Assembly: GCA_021014325.1 (NCBI GenBank)
Contig: CM037472.1
Span: 24,103,063 to 24,167,062 of the forward strand
Source of the DNA: Plazaster borealis
Lineage: Eukaryota > Echinodermata > Asteroidea > Forcipulatida > Labidiasteridae
Reading direction: 5' to 3'
DNA: 64,000 nt
Position 1 is the first letter of the stretch. Every line of letters begins with the position of its first letter. The translations under genes were made by a program, and so were the position numbers. Shown here piece after piece: positions 1-10,952 of the stretch. The notes under the pieces were generated by a model that saw only the letters and a list, made by a program, of their open reading frames with translations, made no database searches and was not told the DNA's origin.

Positions 1-288
1 AAATACTGACATGGCATTAAAGAATGAAGACAACAGCAGAGCTGCCAACTCGGTCTGATTCTGAAGAAAGTTCCCTGAAAATCAACCAATCTCTCCAAGT
101 TCTTATGAACGCATTTGAAAAATCTCCCTGATTATGGAAACCTTTTCCCTATTATGTTCAATGTAATTCTAAATATCTCCGTGATTGTTGTACAAAATCT
201 CCGTGATTGCAAGATGCAAATGTTGGCAACTCTGCAGTATCCTATCAATGTGATGTGACCGTTCTTTTTCCATCTTTCTTTCCTCAAG

Positions 289-3200
289 GCGCCTTCCTCT
301 TACCCTGACCTACACACCCATCTCACTGTTTAAGCTTCAATTCTACGCTGCTCAGTCTATGCGTAATCAGTGGACGATGATCATGGGAGATAGTGGAGGT
401 GAGGAAGGCGATGACGAGCAAGACAGCTTAAAGGTACGTCCCCCCTTGGGCAGTCCTTTGATTACTGTATTGTCTGAACGCTTCACAAACTTATAAAATA
501 TTAATGTGTCAGTCGGACAGGCAGTCATCAGAAAGTACCAATATTCTGACTTTTGGAGCTTTCCTCTATTTTGTTGGACAAACTGCAGTTGCATACCTGT
601 AGAATTCCTTATGGTTTGTCTTTAAAGGCATCGTACACGTTTGGTGAATGGAGCCTATTTGTTTTAAAGCTATACAGTTGTAGACATATACCATAAAACT
701 AACCTGTGAAAAATTCATTTCAAAAGGTGGTAGTGTTTTTGAGTTGCCTCAGTCTCCATCAAACCTTGCTTGATTTATATATCAATATACTTCTGTAAGG
801 CACCAGTTTATTCAGAAGTTGTCCTCACTATGATTCCCAGAGACTTGTATGTAATATCCAAGATGTCGTAGGTCTAATTACTATTGTTTTCACTGTATAG
901 AGAGCTATGCTGGAGACCAACCCGTACCTCTTAGGACTCACGTTCATCGTCTCTATCGTCCACAGTGTCTTTGAATTTCTGGCATTCAAAAATGGTAAGG
1001 AGTTAATGTGTTCTCTTTCCTTTTTCTGTAAACTTACAACCATGGAATTTTATATTGGAAAAGGTTCCTGTACATTTTTGAGGGTGAAACCAAATTTCAC
1101 AGTGTCATCAGCATTAAGGTGAACTTCAATTTAAAAAGATAATGAAAAGGAGAAGAACTACCCCCTTTCGAATATACAAGCTTTCCTTGAAGTTGAGAGA
1201 CTTCAACATGTTGAAATGATAAATGCGATTCTTGTATATATGGAACATATCTGTGAACAGTTGCTGTCAAGAATCATTTCTAGTAAGGTTTGCGGTAATA
1301 CCATGTACGTGAAATCTCTGTTATGAGTTTTGGTTCTGAAAAGAACCTGTGGCGTAAACAACTTGACATTTCGATTAGTGTGCTCTGGGGCCAATTTCAT
1401 AGAGATGCTTAAGCGCGAAAAATAACTAGGCACAGCAAAATCATGCTTACCAGGTTAAGGTTACCAGCCAAAATGTCATTGTCGCATGTACAACCTCTGA
1501 CTGGTATCCTGCTTATTTTTGCTTAGCAGAAAATTGTTAAGCAATATTTCCTGCTTAAGCAGCTTTATGAAATTGGGCCCTGATTGTCTTCAGGATAAGA
1601 ACTATTTCAATTGGTCACACTGAGAGGTAGTGAGATTACCTACACGGTTTATGCAAAACTGAAACCTGCATCAATCCACCACCAGCATCCGGTTTTTAAA
1701 TACAATTCCCTTAATGCCTTGCAGATATCCAGTTCTGGAATAACCGCAAGTCCCTGGAAGGCCTGTCTGTTCGCTCGGTGTTCTTCGGTGTGTTCCAATC
1801 GCTGATTGTTCTTCTCTACATCATGGATAATGAGACCAACTTTGTCATTAAGGTCAGCGTGTTCATCGGTCTGCTCATAGAGGGCTGGAAGATCACCAAA
1901 GTTGTCAATGTCAAGGTAGGGATGCTATTTGTTCTTCCAGTGAGTAGGTAAACTTGCTTGTTACTTACTTGTGGACCGATTAGTTAGCCCATTGTGAGAT
2001 AGGCAAAATGTAAACTGGTACTGAAAGAATGCTAGTAGCTGCAGACAGTAATTTAAGGCGAATTGCATTAATATCTAGAGATCTGAAAGTTGTAACAAAA
2101 CACAAAGTCAGTCATTGGTAAGGAGGAAAGTCTCAGTTTCCTTGTTACAGCCCAACTTGTGTAGTTGTCCAATCAATAATTGGGCTTTTTCTCATTTGAG
2201 CCTCCACTTTGTGGGGTTTGAGATCCTGTTTTGGGTACGCTTTTACATTTAAGGTCTTTCCAGAGTTTGTTCAAATTTGTTTGATTGAAACAATTTTATT
2301 TGGCAAGTTGTTCCATTCTCGATGTGAGGAGCCATTGTTTCCTAACATGAAGTCTGTAATACTACATGGTTGATGTCATTCATGATCTTAAAGACCTGAA
2401 TTATGTCAGGTCTCAAAAGGTGATAGTCTAGAGTAGTTAGACGTGGTGCATCAGGAGTAACAAGAGCACCATGGCTAGTGATTTGTATGCAAACATGGTT
2501 ATTGTACAATGTAGAATTCTGTTATTTATTGTTTACTTAACTCTATGCTAACCACAAGCCAATATAAAGGGCGTGTGCAAACTCTTAGTTTGTCCCACAA
2601 GTCCATTTATTGGCTCATTGTCATCACCTAGCAATTAGCAACACTTTTTATTTACCGCACACACACAGATCCTTGTCATTTGATTGGCGGAACACACGTC
2701 ACGTGTCATCCTATATTTTGCCTTTTTGTATTATTAAAATTATTTTCAGTATAAGCCTGCATGTCCATTCAGAGGTTGAAACACTTTTTGGGTGGTTTTA
2801 TAAGATACTTCAAAATTGTTTACAACCATTAGAAAAACTGCTAACATTGCGGATGCAAAGTGGTACACTCTGTTGTGTTTCTTGTCTCATGACCTTTTGC
2901 CAGGCAGACCATTCAATACATTCTTTTACCAATATATTATGTGGCCTGCAGGCTGGACGCGTATTTTTTGTTTACACCGCAGTGAGGGGTTTTGTACTGT
3001 AACACTGTCAATTCCGTCTTGAGATAGACTCTAGATCTAACCTACCTAACTAACCCTAACCTAACCCCTAACCCTAACCCTAAACCTAAACCTAACCTAA
3101 CCCTAACCTAACCTAAACCTAAACCTACCTAAACCTAACCCTTTATAAATGTTTGTGTAGTCATCTCAAGACAGGACAGGGCAGTATTAGTAAACAACCT

Positions 3201-6200
3201 CGCTGCCTGCGGTGTAAAACAAAAAATATGCCCCCACATCCTATGGCGACTTCAATCTTCTCTATCCTCTATGCGGGAAGCCAGCTCTGTTGTGTTCTCT
3301 GCACCAGCATTACACCTGATACCGACACAGCTCGCCAAGCACACGACAGAATCATATATCATAACTTACATTGCATTCCAATAATGGCTGACTTGATTTA
3401 TTTTGGCAGATTGACACCGAGAATCCATACCTTGGATTTATCCCAGTACGGTTTGAAGATAAATCCTCATACACACAGTCCTCTACTAAGAAATATGACA
3501 CGGTGAGTAGTTTGTTCTACAAATCAGGGGGACACAATTAATCAAATTGGTAAAGTGGGACTTCCTCTTGTGACAACCTTGTTCCCAGTGGTGTACAATC
3601 TTGCCTTGCTCGATCTTAACCCCTGGAAGTGTGACTTTGAAATATCCAAATAACATTGGATATTTTAATTAGTCCTGTGGTTATTCTACTCTACGCGTGC
3701 TCGCTCAAGTATGGTAAAAAGATTTTAACAAGTGTGCGAGCAGAGCAGTAATTTTTAGCAGCCAGTCAGCATTGTTTTTCAGTGCTTCCCTTCCAGGGGT
3801 TAGTGGCGAGAGGTATCGATACGGCGCACTGCCCATGGTAGCGAGGCTGCTCTGGTGATATTTTACACCTCCTTTCTGGTCCCAATGTTTCGCAGTCCCT
3901 GCCTTGCATGGTTGTGATGTACAAAGTTTGTGGTCAAATTTGATGCATCTAACCAAAATTGGGCCAATTTAGCATTCTTCTTCCAGCCTTTGGTCTTAAG
4001 TTATGTTACTTTCAGAACTTAATGACAACAGGAGGCTGTTTCTTGTAGTCACTAAATGTAATAAATATGGGAAAGGCAGCTTATTTTAAAGTGGGAATTG
4101 TGCATGGTGGAGATACAATCTAGCGAGGTTTGTAATGACACCATGTACATGAAATAGTATGAGTTGTTACACAACCGGGTTTTTTTAGAAACGCCACAAC
4201 TGCTAGAGAAATATTTGCTTCTGACTGGCACCCCCGAACAAAGATATTGACAAAATAGGGCTAGATAACTCAGTTGGTAGAGCGCCGACACAGTAATTTG
4301 GAGGTATTTGGTTCAAATCCCGCTCTAGTCAATTTCTTCTTTGTTCAACACCAAATCAGAGAAATATTTCATATACATGGTGTACACCACAAACCTCACC
4401 AGAAACAGGAATTTTATCAAATCACAATACTTCAGACAGACATTGCTTTCTTTAACGCTTGAAATTTGAACGCACAACAAAGTGAATACATATATTTTGT
4501 TTAATGTAATTTTGATTGATGTGTAAATAATTGTTTGTTTTTTCAGATGGCGTTTAAGTATCTGTCCTGGTTATTATTTCCACTCCTTGTCGGATACTCA
4601 GTCTATTCAGTCATATATCAGGAACATAGGGGCTGGTACTCATTCGTCCTTAATATGCTCTATGGCTTCCTGCTTACATTTGGTGAGTAAACTTTGAAGT
4701 TTGGCCGGTACTCCGCATTCCCTTTGCATTCAAACACATTTTTTACAAATATTGAATCTGCTGAAACTTTTACAAATATTGATTCTGTTGACACTTTTAC
4801 AAATATTGATTCTGTTGATACTTTTACAAATATTGAATCTGTTGATACTTTTACAAATACTGAATCTGCTGACACTTTTACAAATATTGAATCTGTTGAT
4901 ACTTTTACAGAATTAATATTGAATCTGTTGATACTTTTACAAATATCTGTTGATACGTGTGCCTGGAGTGTCATGTGTGACAGACAAGGAACATTATCAC
5001 TGAACACTTGTTGTTTCTCAACAGGTTTCATCATGATGACACCACAGCTGTTCATTAACTACAAGCTGAAATCAGTGGCTCACCTTCCATGGCGTATGCT
5101 CACCTACAAAGCTCTCAACACCTTCATAGATGATATCTTTGCCTTTGTTATTAAGATGCCGATGCTTTATCGTATTGGATGTTTACGTGACGGTGAGTGA
5201 ACCAGAGCTCTTCAGGGTTCTCCCAAGGTTTTTTCAAAACTGGGGGGCATTCTGGACCCAAATTTGTGGATGTTTGGCCGAAGCATGCTGAATTGAAAAC
5301 AAGGTCTTCGGAATGTTTTCTACTTGGTGTTTATCTTGGTTTTCAAAGCCCTACTGTGCAATCTGGAGCATTCTGTATGGTTTTCTCTTGATGTTTTTTG
5401 TGAAATTATTATGAATTTTTTATTATTATTAATATTATTATTTTTGCGGGGTGGTTTTTTCCGTATCAGCCGAATTTGCACTTATCGGCACGCAAATCGC
5501 GCTAGCTTGTGCATGGGGAAAACCCTGCTCTTACCAAACCCTGAACCTTATTTTATTGCCTGCGTGCTTCACAATTTCTTAAAGTTACTATTGCTACAGT
5601 TTCTCCTGAGAAGTGTTTCCGTAAAAAATGCTCTTGTTTCCAAGAAGATGGTGTTAGAATCTGTTTGTAGAAAGGGAGGGCTCCTCATCACATTGTACTG
5701 TAGCTGTCCCCATAGCTAGTACTCAGTGGTACTCATCAAGCTTTTTCCCGCATACTGCTTTACTGTGGAACTCACTACCTGTAACCTGGTAGCCTCCTTA
5801 TAACCTGACCAAATTCAAACGCAATATCAATGGTCATCTTTCTACTTTTTGATTTCCTTTAAAAACAATGAAAATCACCCTCCTTAATTTTGTAGATTTT
5901 TATGAATTTTATACCTTTAATTAAAACAGTAAAATTGCCAAACCTAAAGAAGTTTTTTCCAGAAGAAAACGTACTGATCATAACCACTATAACTCAGAGA
6001 GATTTCATGTACATGGTGTTACCGCAATCCTTACGAGACTGTATAACCACCTTGCAATGTTTCAAATCTTACTTAAACTAGCTATTGGTTGACTTCTTTC
6101 TACTCGTTAAAATCAATGATTTTTTTTTTTTCCAATCAGATGTGATCTTCATAATCTACGTCTACCAGCGCTACATCTACCCAGTAGACCTGAAACGAGT

Positions 6201-6324
6201 CAACGAATACGGCACTACAGGTGAAATGCACATAGATGTAGACACTAAGAAGCTTGGAAACACCCCTGAAGATCCCAAAGCAATAACCGCTGTGAAGACA
6301 GAGGAAGAAAAGAAGAAAGATTAA
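289..6324 (+). CDS. CLPTM1: CLPTM1 (cleft lip and palate transmembrane protein 1), C-terminal half, 5' partial
   Basis: Seven coding exons join in frame: 289-433, 901-994, 1725-1915, 3410-3502, 4547-4682, 5025-5192 and 6140-6324 (stop TAA 6322-6324), all with GT/AG borders and matching phases. They give 336 residues against about 670 in the human protein, so the N-terminal half is outside the window. Recognised family blocks include LETNPYLLGLT, SVFEFLAFKN, FVIKMPMLYRIGCLRDD and YPVDLKRVNEYG; these fit CLPTM1 better than its paralogue CLPTM1L. Several hydrophobic segments, in the exons at 901, 1725, 4547, 5025 and 6140, fit a multi-pass membrane protein. The known mammalian protein sits in the ER and limits forward traffic of GABA-A receptors. 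The C-terminus is acidic/lysine-rich and ends KKKD, a dilysine pattern compatible with ER retrieval (inference). Introns carry repeats listed separately. Confidence 0.96.
1221..1350 (-). repeat. Dispersed repeat with histone-type stem-loop, copy 1
   Basis: On the minus strand 1332-1347 reads GGTTCTTTTCAGAACC, a perfect 6-bp stem with a TTTC loop that matches the metazoan histone mRNA 3' stem-loop consensus. It is followed by sequence shared with 22100-22205 (blocks such as CATGTACGTGAAATCTCT and TAGTAAGGTTTGC on the plus strand). Confidence 0.65.
1385..1582. mobile_element. MITE, GGGCCCAATTTCAT family, in CLPTM1 intron
   Basis: The left end reads GGGGCCAATTTCATAGAG and the right end ATGAAATTGGGCCCTG. 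The interior is rich in GCTTAAGCA/TGCTTAGCA words. The same ends recur at 9548-9774, 9776-9954, 17345-17548, 32202-32483, 36257-36453 and 54628-54914. It has no coding capacity and fits a non-autonomous terminal-inverted-repeat element. Confidence 0.8.
3038..3142. repeat. Interstitial telomere-like array (CCCTAA/CCTAA)n
   Basis: About 105 bp of degenerate CCCTAA, CCTAA and CCTAAA units inside the CLPTM1 intron between exons 1725-1915 and 3410-3502. The plus strand carries the C-rich strand. The mixed unit lengths show it is old or was built by slippage. Confidence 0.85.
3574..3850. mobile_element. hAT-like MITE with 8-bp target duplication
   Basis: The element starts CAACCTTGTTCCCAG and ends with ATGGTAGCGAGGCTGC, an inverted match. 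It is flanked by TCTTGTGA (3566-3573) and TCTGGTGA (3851-3858), 7 of 8 bases alike. A second copy with its own near-perfect 8-bp duplication lies at 26861-27320. An 8-bp duplication is typical of hAT transposons. It lies in the intron just after exon 3410-3502. Confidence 0.75.
4095..4410. repeat. tRNA-like core flanked by inverted copies of the stem-loop repeat family
   Basis: 4259-4330 is tRNA-sized (72 bp): a 7-bp acceptor stem GGCTAGA/TCTAGTC, an A-box-like CTCAGTTGGTAGAG and a canonical B box GGTTCAAATCC at 4310-4320. The anticodon arm is poorly paired and the base before the anticodon is not T, so it is a tRNA-derived element rather than a working tRNA. To the left, plus-strand ACCATGTACATGAAAT (about 4140-4157), and to the right its inverted partner at about 4366-4382, match the family at 1221 and 22100. 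Confidence 0.65.
4739..4954. repeat. 27-bp intronic minisatellite in CLPTM1
   Basis: About eight tandem copies of a 27-bp unit with core ACTTTTACAAATATTGAATC. Six are near full length, one has a small insertion and the last is shortened. It lies in the 342-bp intron between exons 4547-4682 and 5025-5192. Because 27 is a multiple of three, open frames run through it on both strands, but the flanking exons splice cleanly around it, so it is not coding. Confidence 0.92.
5213..5527. mobile_element. Non-autonomous hAT-like element with CTCTT target duplication
   Basis: The 315-bp element begins CAGGGTTCTCCCAAGG and ends GGGGAAAACCCTG, an inverted match. It is flanked by CTCTT at 5208-5212 and 5528-5532. 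Its inside resembles 59538-59767 and the outer element at 60308-61661 in opposite orientation. It sits about 20 bp after the donor of CLPTM1 exon 5025-5192. Confidence 0.8.
5940..6046 (+). repeat. Fragment of stem-loop repeat family in CLPTM1 last intron
   Basis: The sequence near 5983-6046 contains GAGAGATTTCATGTACATGG and a match to the CCGCAA..CCTTAC block of the family at 1221 and 22100, here on the plus strand. The histone-type stem-loop itself is not preserved in this copy. Confidence 0.5.
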
Positions 6325-7690
6325 GTTGTCATTTGGTACACACAGGCTTGCAGGTTAAAGCCAAATAATCCACGTTTATTGGGGTGTTTTTTGTAAGCTA
6401 TAATGGTAAAAGGTTGATTGTTTCTGTGTTTTCTTGTATATGGTGTCTTGTGGTAATGTGGGTTAAGCCGTGTCCGAACTGACGACTGCGGCTATTGCTA
6501 AGTCTGTTGCTATGGGCGTCGTATGCTTCAACACATGTTCAAGTGACGATCATCAAGCCACTGCTGCAGCCGTAGTCCCATTTTGGACACAACCTTGATC
6601 AATCTAATTCTTACATGCAAAAATAATACCAGATTTTGGTAGGTAATTTAACGGGATTTGTTTCCTTGTGGAAGATGACAGTCAAACATTTATAACAGAC
6701 TGCTTGATACACAGAATCACTTTGCCGGTGTGTCCCCTTTTATAGCAAATCAAAAAGTGGCAGCCAATTAAGGCTTTGGAAGAAATGGACAAATGTTTGC
6801 AGAAACACTCCGATTCAAAAATACATTTATTTAAATTGTCACAAAACCCAAGTGGGTTTGCTTGTCGCAGTATTATTATTTTTCAGTATGTGTTTATTTA
6901 GAGATTTTCTTAAAGAAACACTGCGTTTCTATATAAATATAGTTGTACACCAAACCATGACAGATTTTGATTATAAATCTTTAACATGCCTTTGAGCAAA
7001 AAACCTGGAAAAATTTATCAATTTTTTGTTTTGTTTAAGAAATGATAGGCTGTATGTTACCATGGAAGATTGTTTAATTCAACAACTTTTTGGGGTTGAA
7101 TGGAAGTGGTTGATGTTTTGGTCTTGATTTTTCAAGGGGAAAAAACATAATCACAGTTTCTTTATTCATTTTCTTTGACATGAATGTTTCTTTTTCATTT
7201 AATAATAGATTTAAGTACCGTCATCTTACTTGATAAAACATGACATCAAGTAAGGTTACCGATTACTTCTTTGTAATTTATGTTCTACTTTTTCGCTAAT
7301 TCTGTACCTCACCTCCATCAGTTGATAAATTCCGGAATGAGATCGAAGTCATCATCAAATCTTCTCCAAAGAGTGTTGCTGTTAACCTATGCTTCATAAA
7401 TACCAGTTAAAACTATTAGAAATGAGGCTTAAATCACCCCCAACTCAAAGTAGCCCAAGTGGCCAGTAAATTGCTGGTAATATTTCAAACTAAAATCAGT
7501 CGCACTCTACGCTATTGTTAATCTCATTGCACTCCATACACATTTAGTAAATATTTGACAACATAGTTTGTCTGAGCATGTTAATAGGCCAACATTCAAA
7601 TGTGAACAATCTAAGATTTGAAGAAGTGAGACTAGAGAGTGGCCCTTTAAAAACGCAAGCTGACTGGGTGCGGCTGGCTGTGGGGACACA
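6325..7690 (+). other. CLPTM1 3' UTR and downstream DNA
   Basis: No coding signal follows the CLPTM1 stop. The stretch is AT-rich and probably begins as 3' UTR. No canonical AATAAA lies close to the stop; the first clear one I see on this strand is near 8633, so the transcript end is uncertain. Confidence 0.4.
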
Positions 7691-7950
7691 TCAAGTCATG
7701 GTCAATACTGATCAGTGTTATGTCTCCATCTGGAACACTTGATAACCTGAAGTTTCCCCTACTCCCTCGGGTGATTTCTACTACTTCTTTACTCGGCAGA
7801 GTCCATTAGTCGGGATATAAACGCCAAGAAGCAATTACAGTTACAAGTTTTGCTCAATGACCGAGATTCAAACTTGCATTGTGATGACTTGGCCTCCAGA
7901 ACTTGAATTTGGTGTGCTAGATCGCTCGGCCACGACATGCTATACTAGGC
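7690..7950 (-). mobile_element. tRNA-Ser/Leu-derived SINE, minus strand
   Basis: Read on the minus strand it begins with a class-II tRNA-like head, GTCGTGGCCGAGCGATCTAG (A box TGGCCGAGCG), then a degraded B-box region and the downstream word TTGAGCAAAACTTGTAACTG. Related copies: 19975-20230, 37690-38030 and 58262-58622 (all minus), 56850-57020 (plus). Confidence 0.7.
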
Positions 7951-9547
7951 TCCTTCCTCACTCTAACAAAATTCAACACAACAGGTACCTCAACACCCAA
8001 ACTGTTGTACCCTGGTTATGGTGGTATGCCTGATCCCATGTAAAGCATCGTCAGTTTACTTGTGCAGTCGTCGGTCCAACAGAATTAAACAAAACATGCA
8101 GTTGGTTTTTAATGGGTTAGGGGTGGGTAGGGTTAATCAAAGAAAATGGCAGACTATAGCCTGGTAGATAAGAATTTGAGATGTAACCCGCATGTGTAGT
8201 GAATCCCGAAATGTTTGTCTTTATACCAGTCATGGTTATTTAACGTTGTGCTCAAGCACCAAGTATTTGTACGTCGTAGACAAATAATGTTAACATATCT
8301 GTAAAGTTTGTGGATTGTTTATAACTATTTTACAATGATTAATTAAGATTGTGTGATTTATCCCTACAGCATCATGTCAAATTGCAAAGCATAAATCCAA
8401 CTCAATACTATTCCAGCAAATAATATCTCTTAAAAGTTTACATGCTGAGCAGAAATAAGCCAAGAATCATTACATAACATTTTAATCAGTTTCTGCTAAG
8501 CATTAATTTGTAATTGCTAAGCATGTTGTATGCTCAGCAGCTCTTTGAAATCAGCCTTGGTTTGTTGGACTAGAATAACCAGGGAAAAGAGCTCAGTTTG
8601 TTGTCTTTTCTTTTAGATATATATGCAAGGAAAAATAAAATATTAACTAAAAGCAAAGAGTTATAACAGAGAATAGGGAGTTTCCCGCCATTGCTGCCAT
8701 TTATGGAGCACAAAATAGTGTACTCTCGGCATGCCTCGGCTTGGCTGAAATACGTTCGGTTGCCATCGCTGTGAATGCATAAGTATAACAACGAGCAGAA
8801 ATACGCGGTACATGCAGCCCGCTGTATGCGCTGGACATGGGGGCGCTAAAGCCTCTCTCAGGTGCGCTATTTTGATCCACTCTCTACCGTTCAATTTTGG
8901 CAAATGTCAGGTTTTCCGAGGGTCCACTATTTTAGACACCATGAGGATGTTGCGGTTACACAGGCAGTGTAGGAAGTGGCCGTTCTGTTTTAATTCTACG
9001 ACTAAAAGTAATGATCAGATTTTGTGCTGAAATAAAAATGCTCTGCTGAGGGACTCTTCAGTTCTGAATGCTGATAATTAATGATATGATTGGTGTGTCA
9101 TGAGCTTTCATGTGTGTTGTGTGTGAATTTTGAGTTAGTCTTTGGTCTTGAATACAGGGTGCGTTATTGGTATCAGTATTGCCACTGTGCTGAATGCCAG
9201 TGTAAATCCTTGGCGTACAACTGGTGCATTCTCCTAAAGACGAGCACAGTATACTGTTCAAAACATCGTCGTGACTGCAATTCAGAACCACCACTTCTCT
9301 CAAGAGATTTTCTTCACATGGTTGCCACTATGAAGCTTGTTTGTCATTGTGCTAGTGCATTGGTTAGATTAAAACAATGTCTTGTGCTATGACTTGCTAA
9401 TCTATCGCTTAAATCTGAATTCCTCAGTTGCTATGTCTCATGGTTCGGGGCAAGCTTTTGTGTAGTTGCATAAAAGAGAGGTGGACACCCATAAACAATC
9501 CTGAAGGAATGTCTATGGCATAATGGTACCAGGGTTTGCTCATCACG
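7951..9547. other. Intergenic DNA without a recognisable gene
   Basis: No exon chain could be built on either strand. A diverged GCTAAGCA-type MITE relic lies around 8440-8560, and 8700-8960 is somewhat GC-richer. The open frames here are short, start at non-ATG codons or overlap one another, and I see no family motif. Confidence 0.5.
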
Positions 9548-9774
9548 GCCCAATTTCATAGAGCTGCTAAGCACAAAAATTTGCTTAGCATGAAATTTGT
9601 TCCTTGATAAAAACAGGATTACCAACCAAATTTCCATGTGATTTTCAGGATAAGCAAACAACAGCTGAATACCAGTAACAAGCAATATGCAACACATGGA
9701 AATTGTTTTTATCAAGGAAGAAATTTCATGCTGAGCAAATTTTTGTGCTTAGCAGCTCTATGAAATTGGGCCCC
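9548..9774. mobile_element. MITE, GGGCCCAATTTCAT family, long inverted arms
   Basis: Arms of about 70 bp (GGCCCAATTTCATAGAGCTG at the left, CAGCTCTATGAAATTGGGCC at the right) pair around a short centre. It is well preserved and abuts a second copy at 9776-9954. Confidence 0.85.
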
Positions 9775-9775
9775 G

Positions 9776-9954
9776 GGCTCAATTTCATAGAGCTGCTTAA
9801 GCAGAAAGTATTGCTTACAAAATTTCTGCTAAGCTAAAATTTACATGATACCAGTCACAGATTTTACACAAGAAATGGCATTTTGGCTGGTAACCATATT
9901 TTGATGTGCTTAGCTACTTTGAGTGCATAAGCAACTCTATGAAATTGGGCCCTG
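9776..9954. mobile_element. MITE, GGGCCCAATTTCAT family, adjacent second copy
   Basis: It starts GGGCTCAATTTCATAGAGCT and ends CTCTATGAAATTGGGCCCTG, immediately after the 9548-9774 copy. The two differ inside, so this is not a simple tandem duplication. Confidence 0.8.
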
Positions 9955-10789
9955 GAGGTTGCTATACAAGAGCTTGCCCCGACGCAATTCATCCGATGTC
10001 ATCAACACAATACTCTTTGCTGCACCATCCTGGGACTCGGATTCTCTGTGTGTTGTGCAGGGCACATATTAGGCAATGCGTGTGCAGTTAGAAGCGCACC
10101 GTATCTTAACATGCAATTTGACTACCAAAATGGCAGGCTAGGCACTAGACAGGAGCCAATTGAAACATCAAGGCTCAATATATGGTGTATAGGACTGACC
10201 CCCTCTATCAAACTGGAAACAAACACTACTGTACAAATGTATGTGTTGGTGTGCTGAAAATTTCTATAGTAGAACAAGTAAATGCTTGTAAGCATTAGTT
10301 GTGTCAGCTCAACCAAGATACATTTCCATAAGCTACTAGCAAAACACTCGTATATTTCCATGACAAACCACCAAGAAATTCATACAAACATAATTTCGAT
10401 TTTGTAAAAGAATTTTCATTGTTATTCATATCTCCCTTGTACAAAGCTTTTAAAAATATTAAGTTAAAGAAGATATAATTTATAAATACTACAAATATCT
10501 GAGATACACGCTTTTGATAAAATATGCTGCCAGTGAGACATTATAATAATACATGTAGTTGGGAGGCTAAAATCATCCTGACTCGCAGCTGAGAAGCTGA
10601 CTTGCGAGGGACATGACTACAGCATGGTTATGCTGGAAGCATGTAAAGACGCCTTTGGCAGCCAGCCAAATTGACACATATGACCACGGTGCACAAATAG
10701 AGATCAAAAGTTGTTCAGGAAATCCTGAGGGCCTGGAGAAAAACTCTTGTGGCACAGGAAAGAAACAACGCTCAACTCTACTCATGTAT

Positions 10790-10866
10790 GGCCTTAGCCG
10801 GGATTCGAACAGGGACCACAGTGGTGAGAGGCGAGCGCTTCACGCACTAGCCACCTGTGCCACCAA
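10790..10866 (-). repeat. tRNA-like SINE head, minus strand
   Basis: On the minus strand the sequence runs GGTGGCACAGGTGGCTAGTG to a B-box-like TGTTCGAATCCCGGCTA. It resembles a tRNA promoter head with no clear tail. I saw no second copy of this exact head. Confidence 0.5.
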
Positions 10867-10952
10867 ATATGCACAGTTATCTGAGAACTGTATTAAAAGA
10901 TTCTGTTATAAACTTTGGATTAAAGACTCGGCTAAAACCTTAACTTGAACAT

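Noticed and set aside
4259..4330. Possible functional tRNA gene
   Set aside because: Acceptor stem and B box are good, but the anticodon arm pairs badly, the D stem has a mismatch and the base before the anticodon is not T. Treated as a tRNA-derived repeat.
4694..5200. 168-residue open frame in CLPTM1
   Set aside because: It reads through a minisatellite intron. The real exon 5025-5192 inside it uses a clear acceptor, and the upstream exon ends at 4682.
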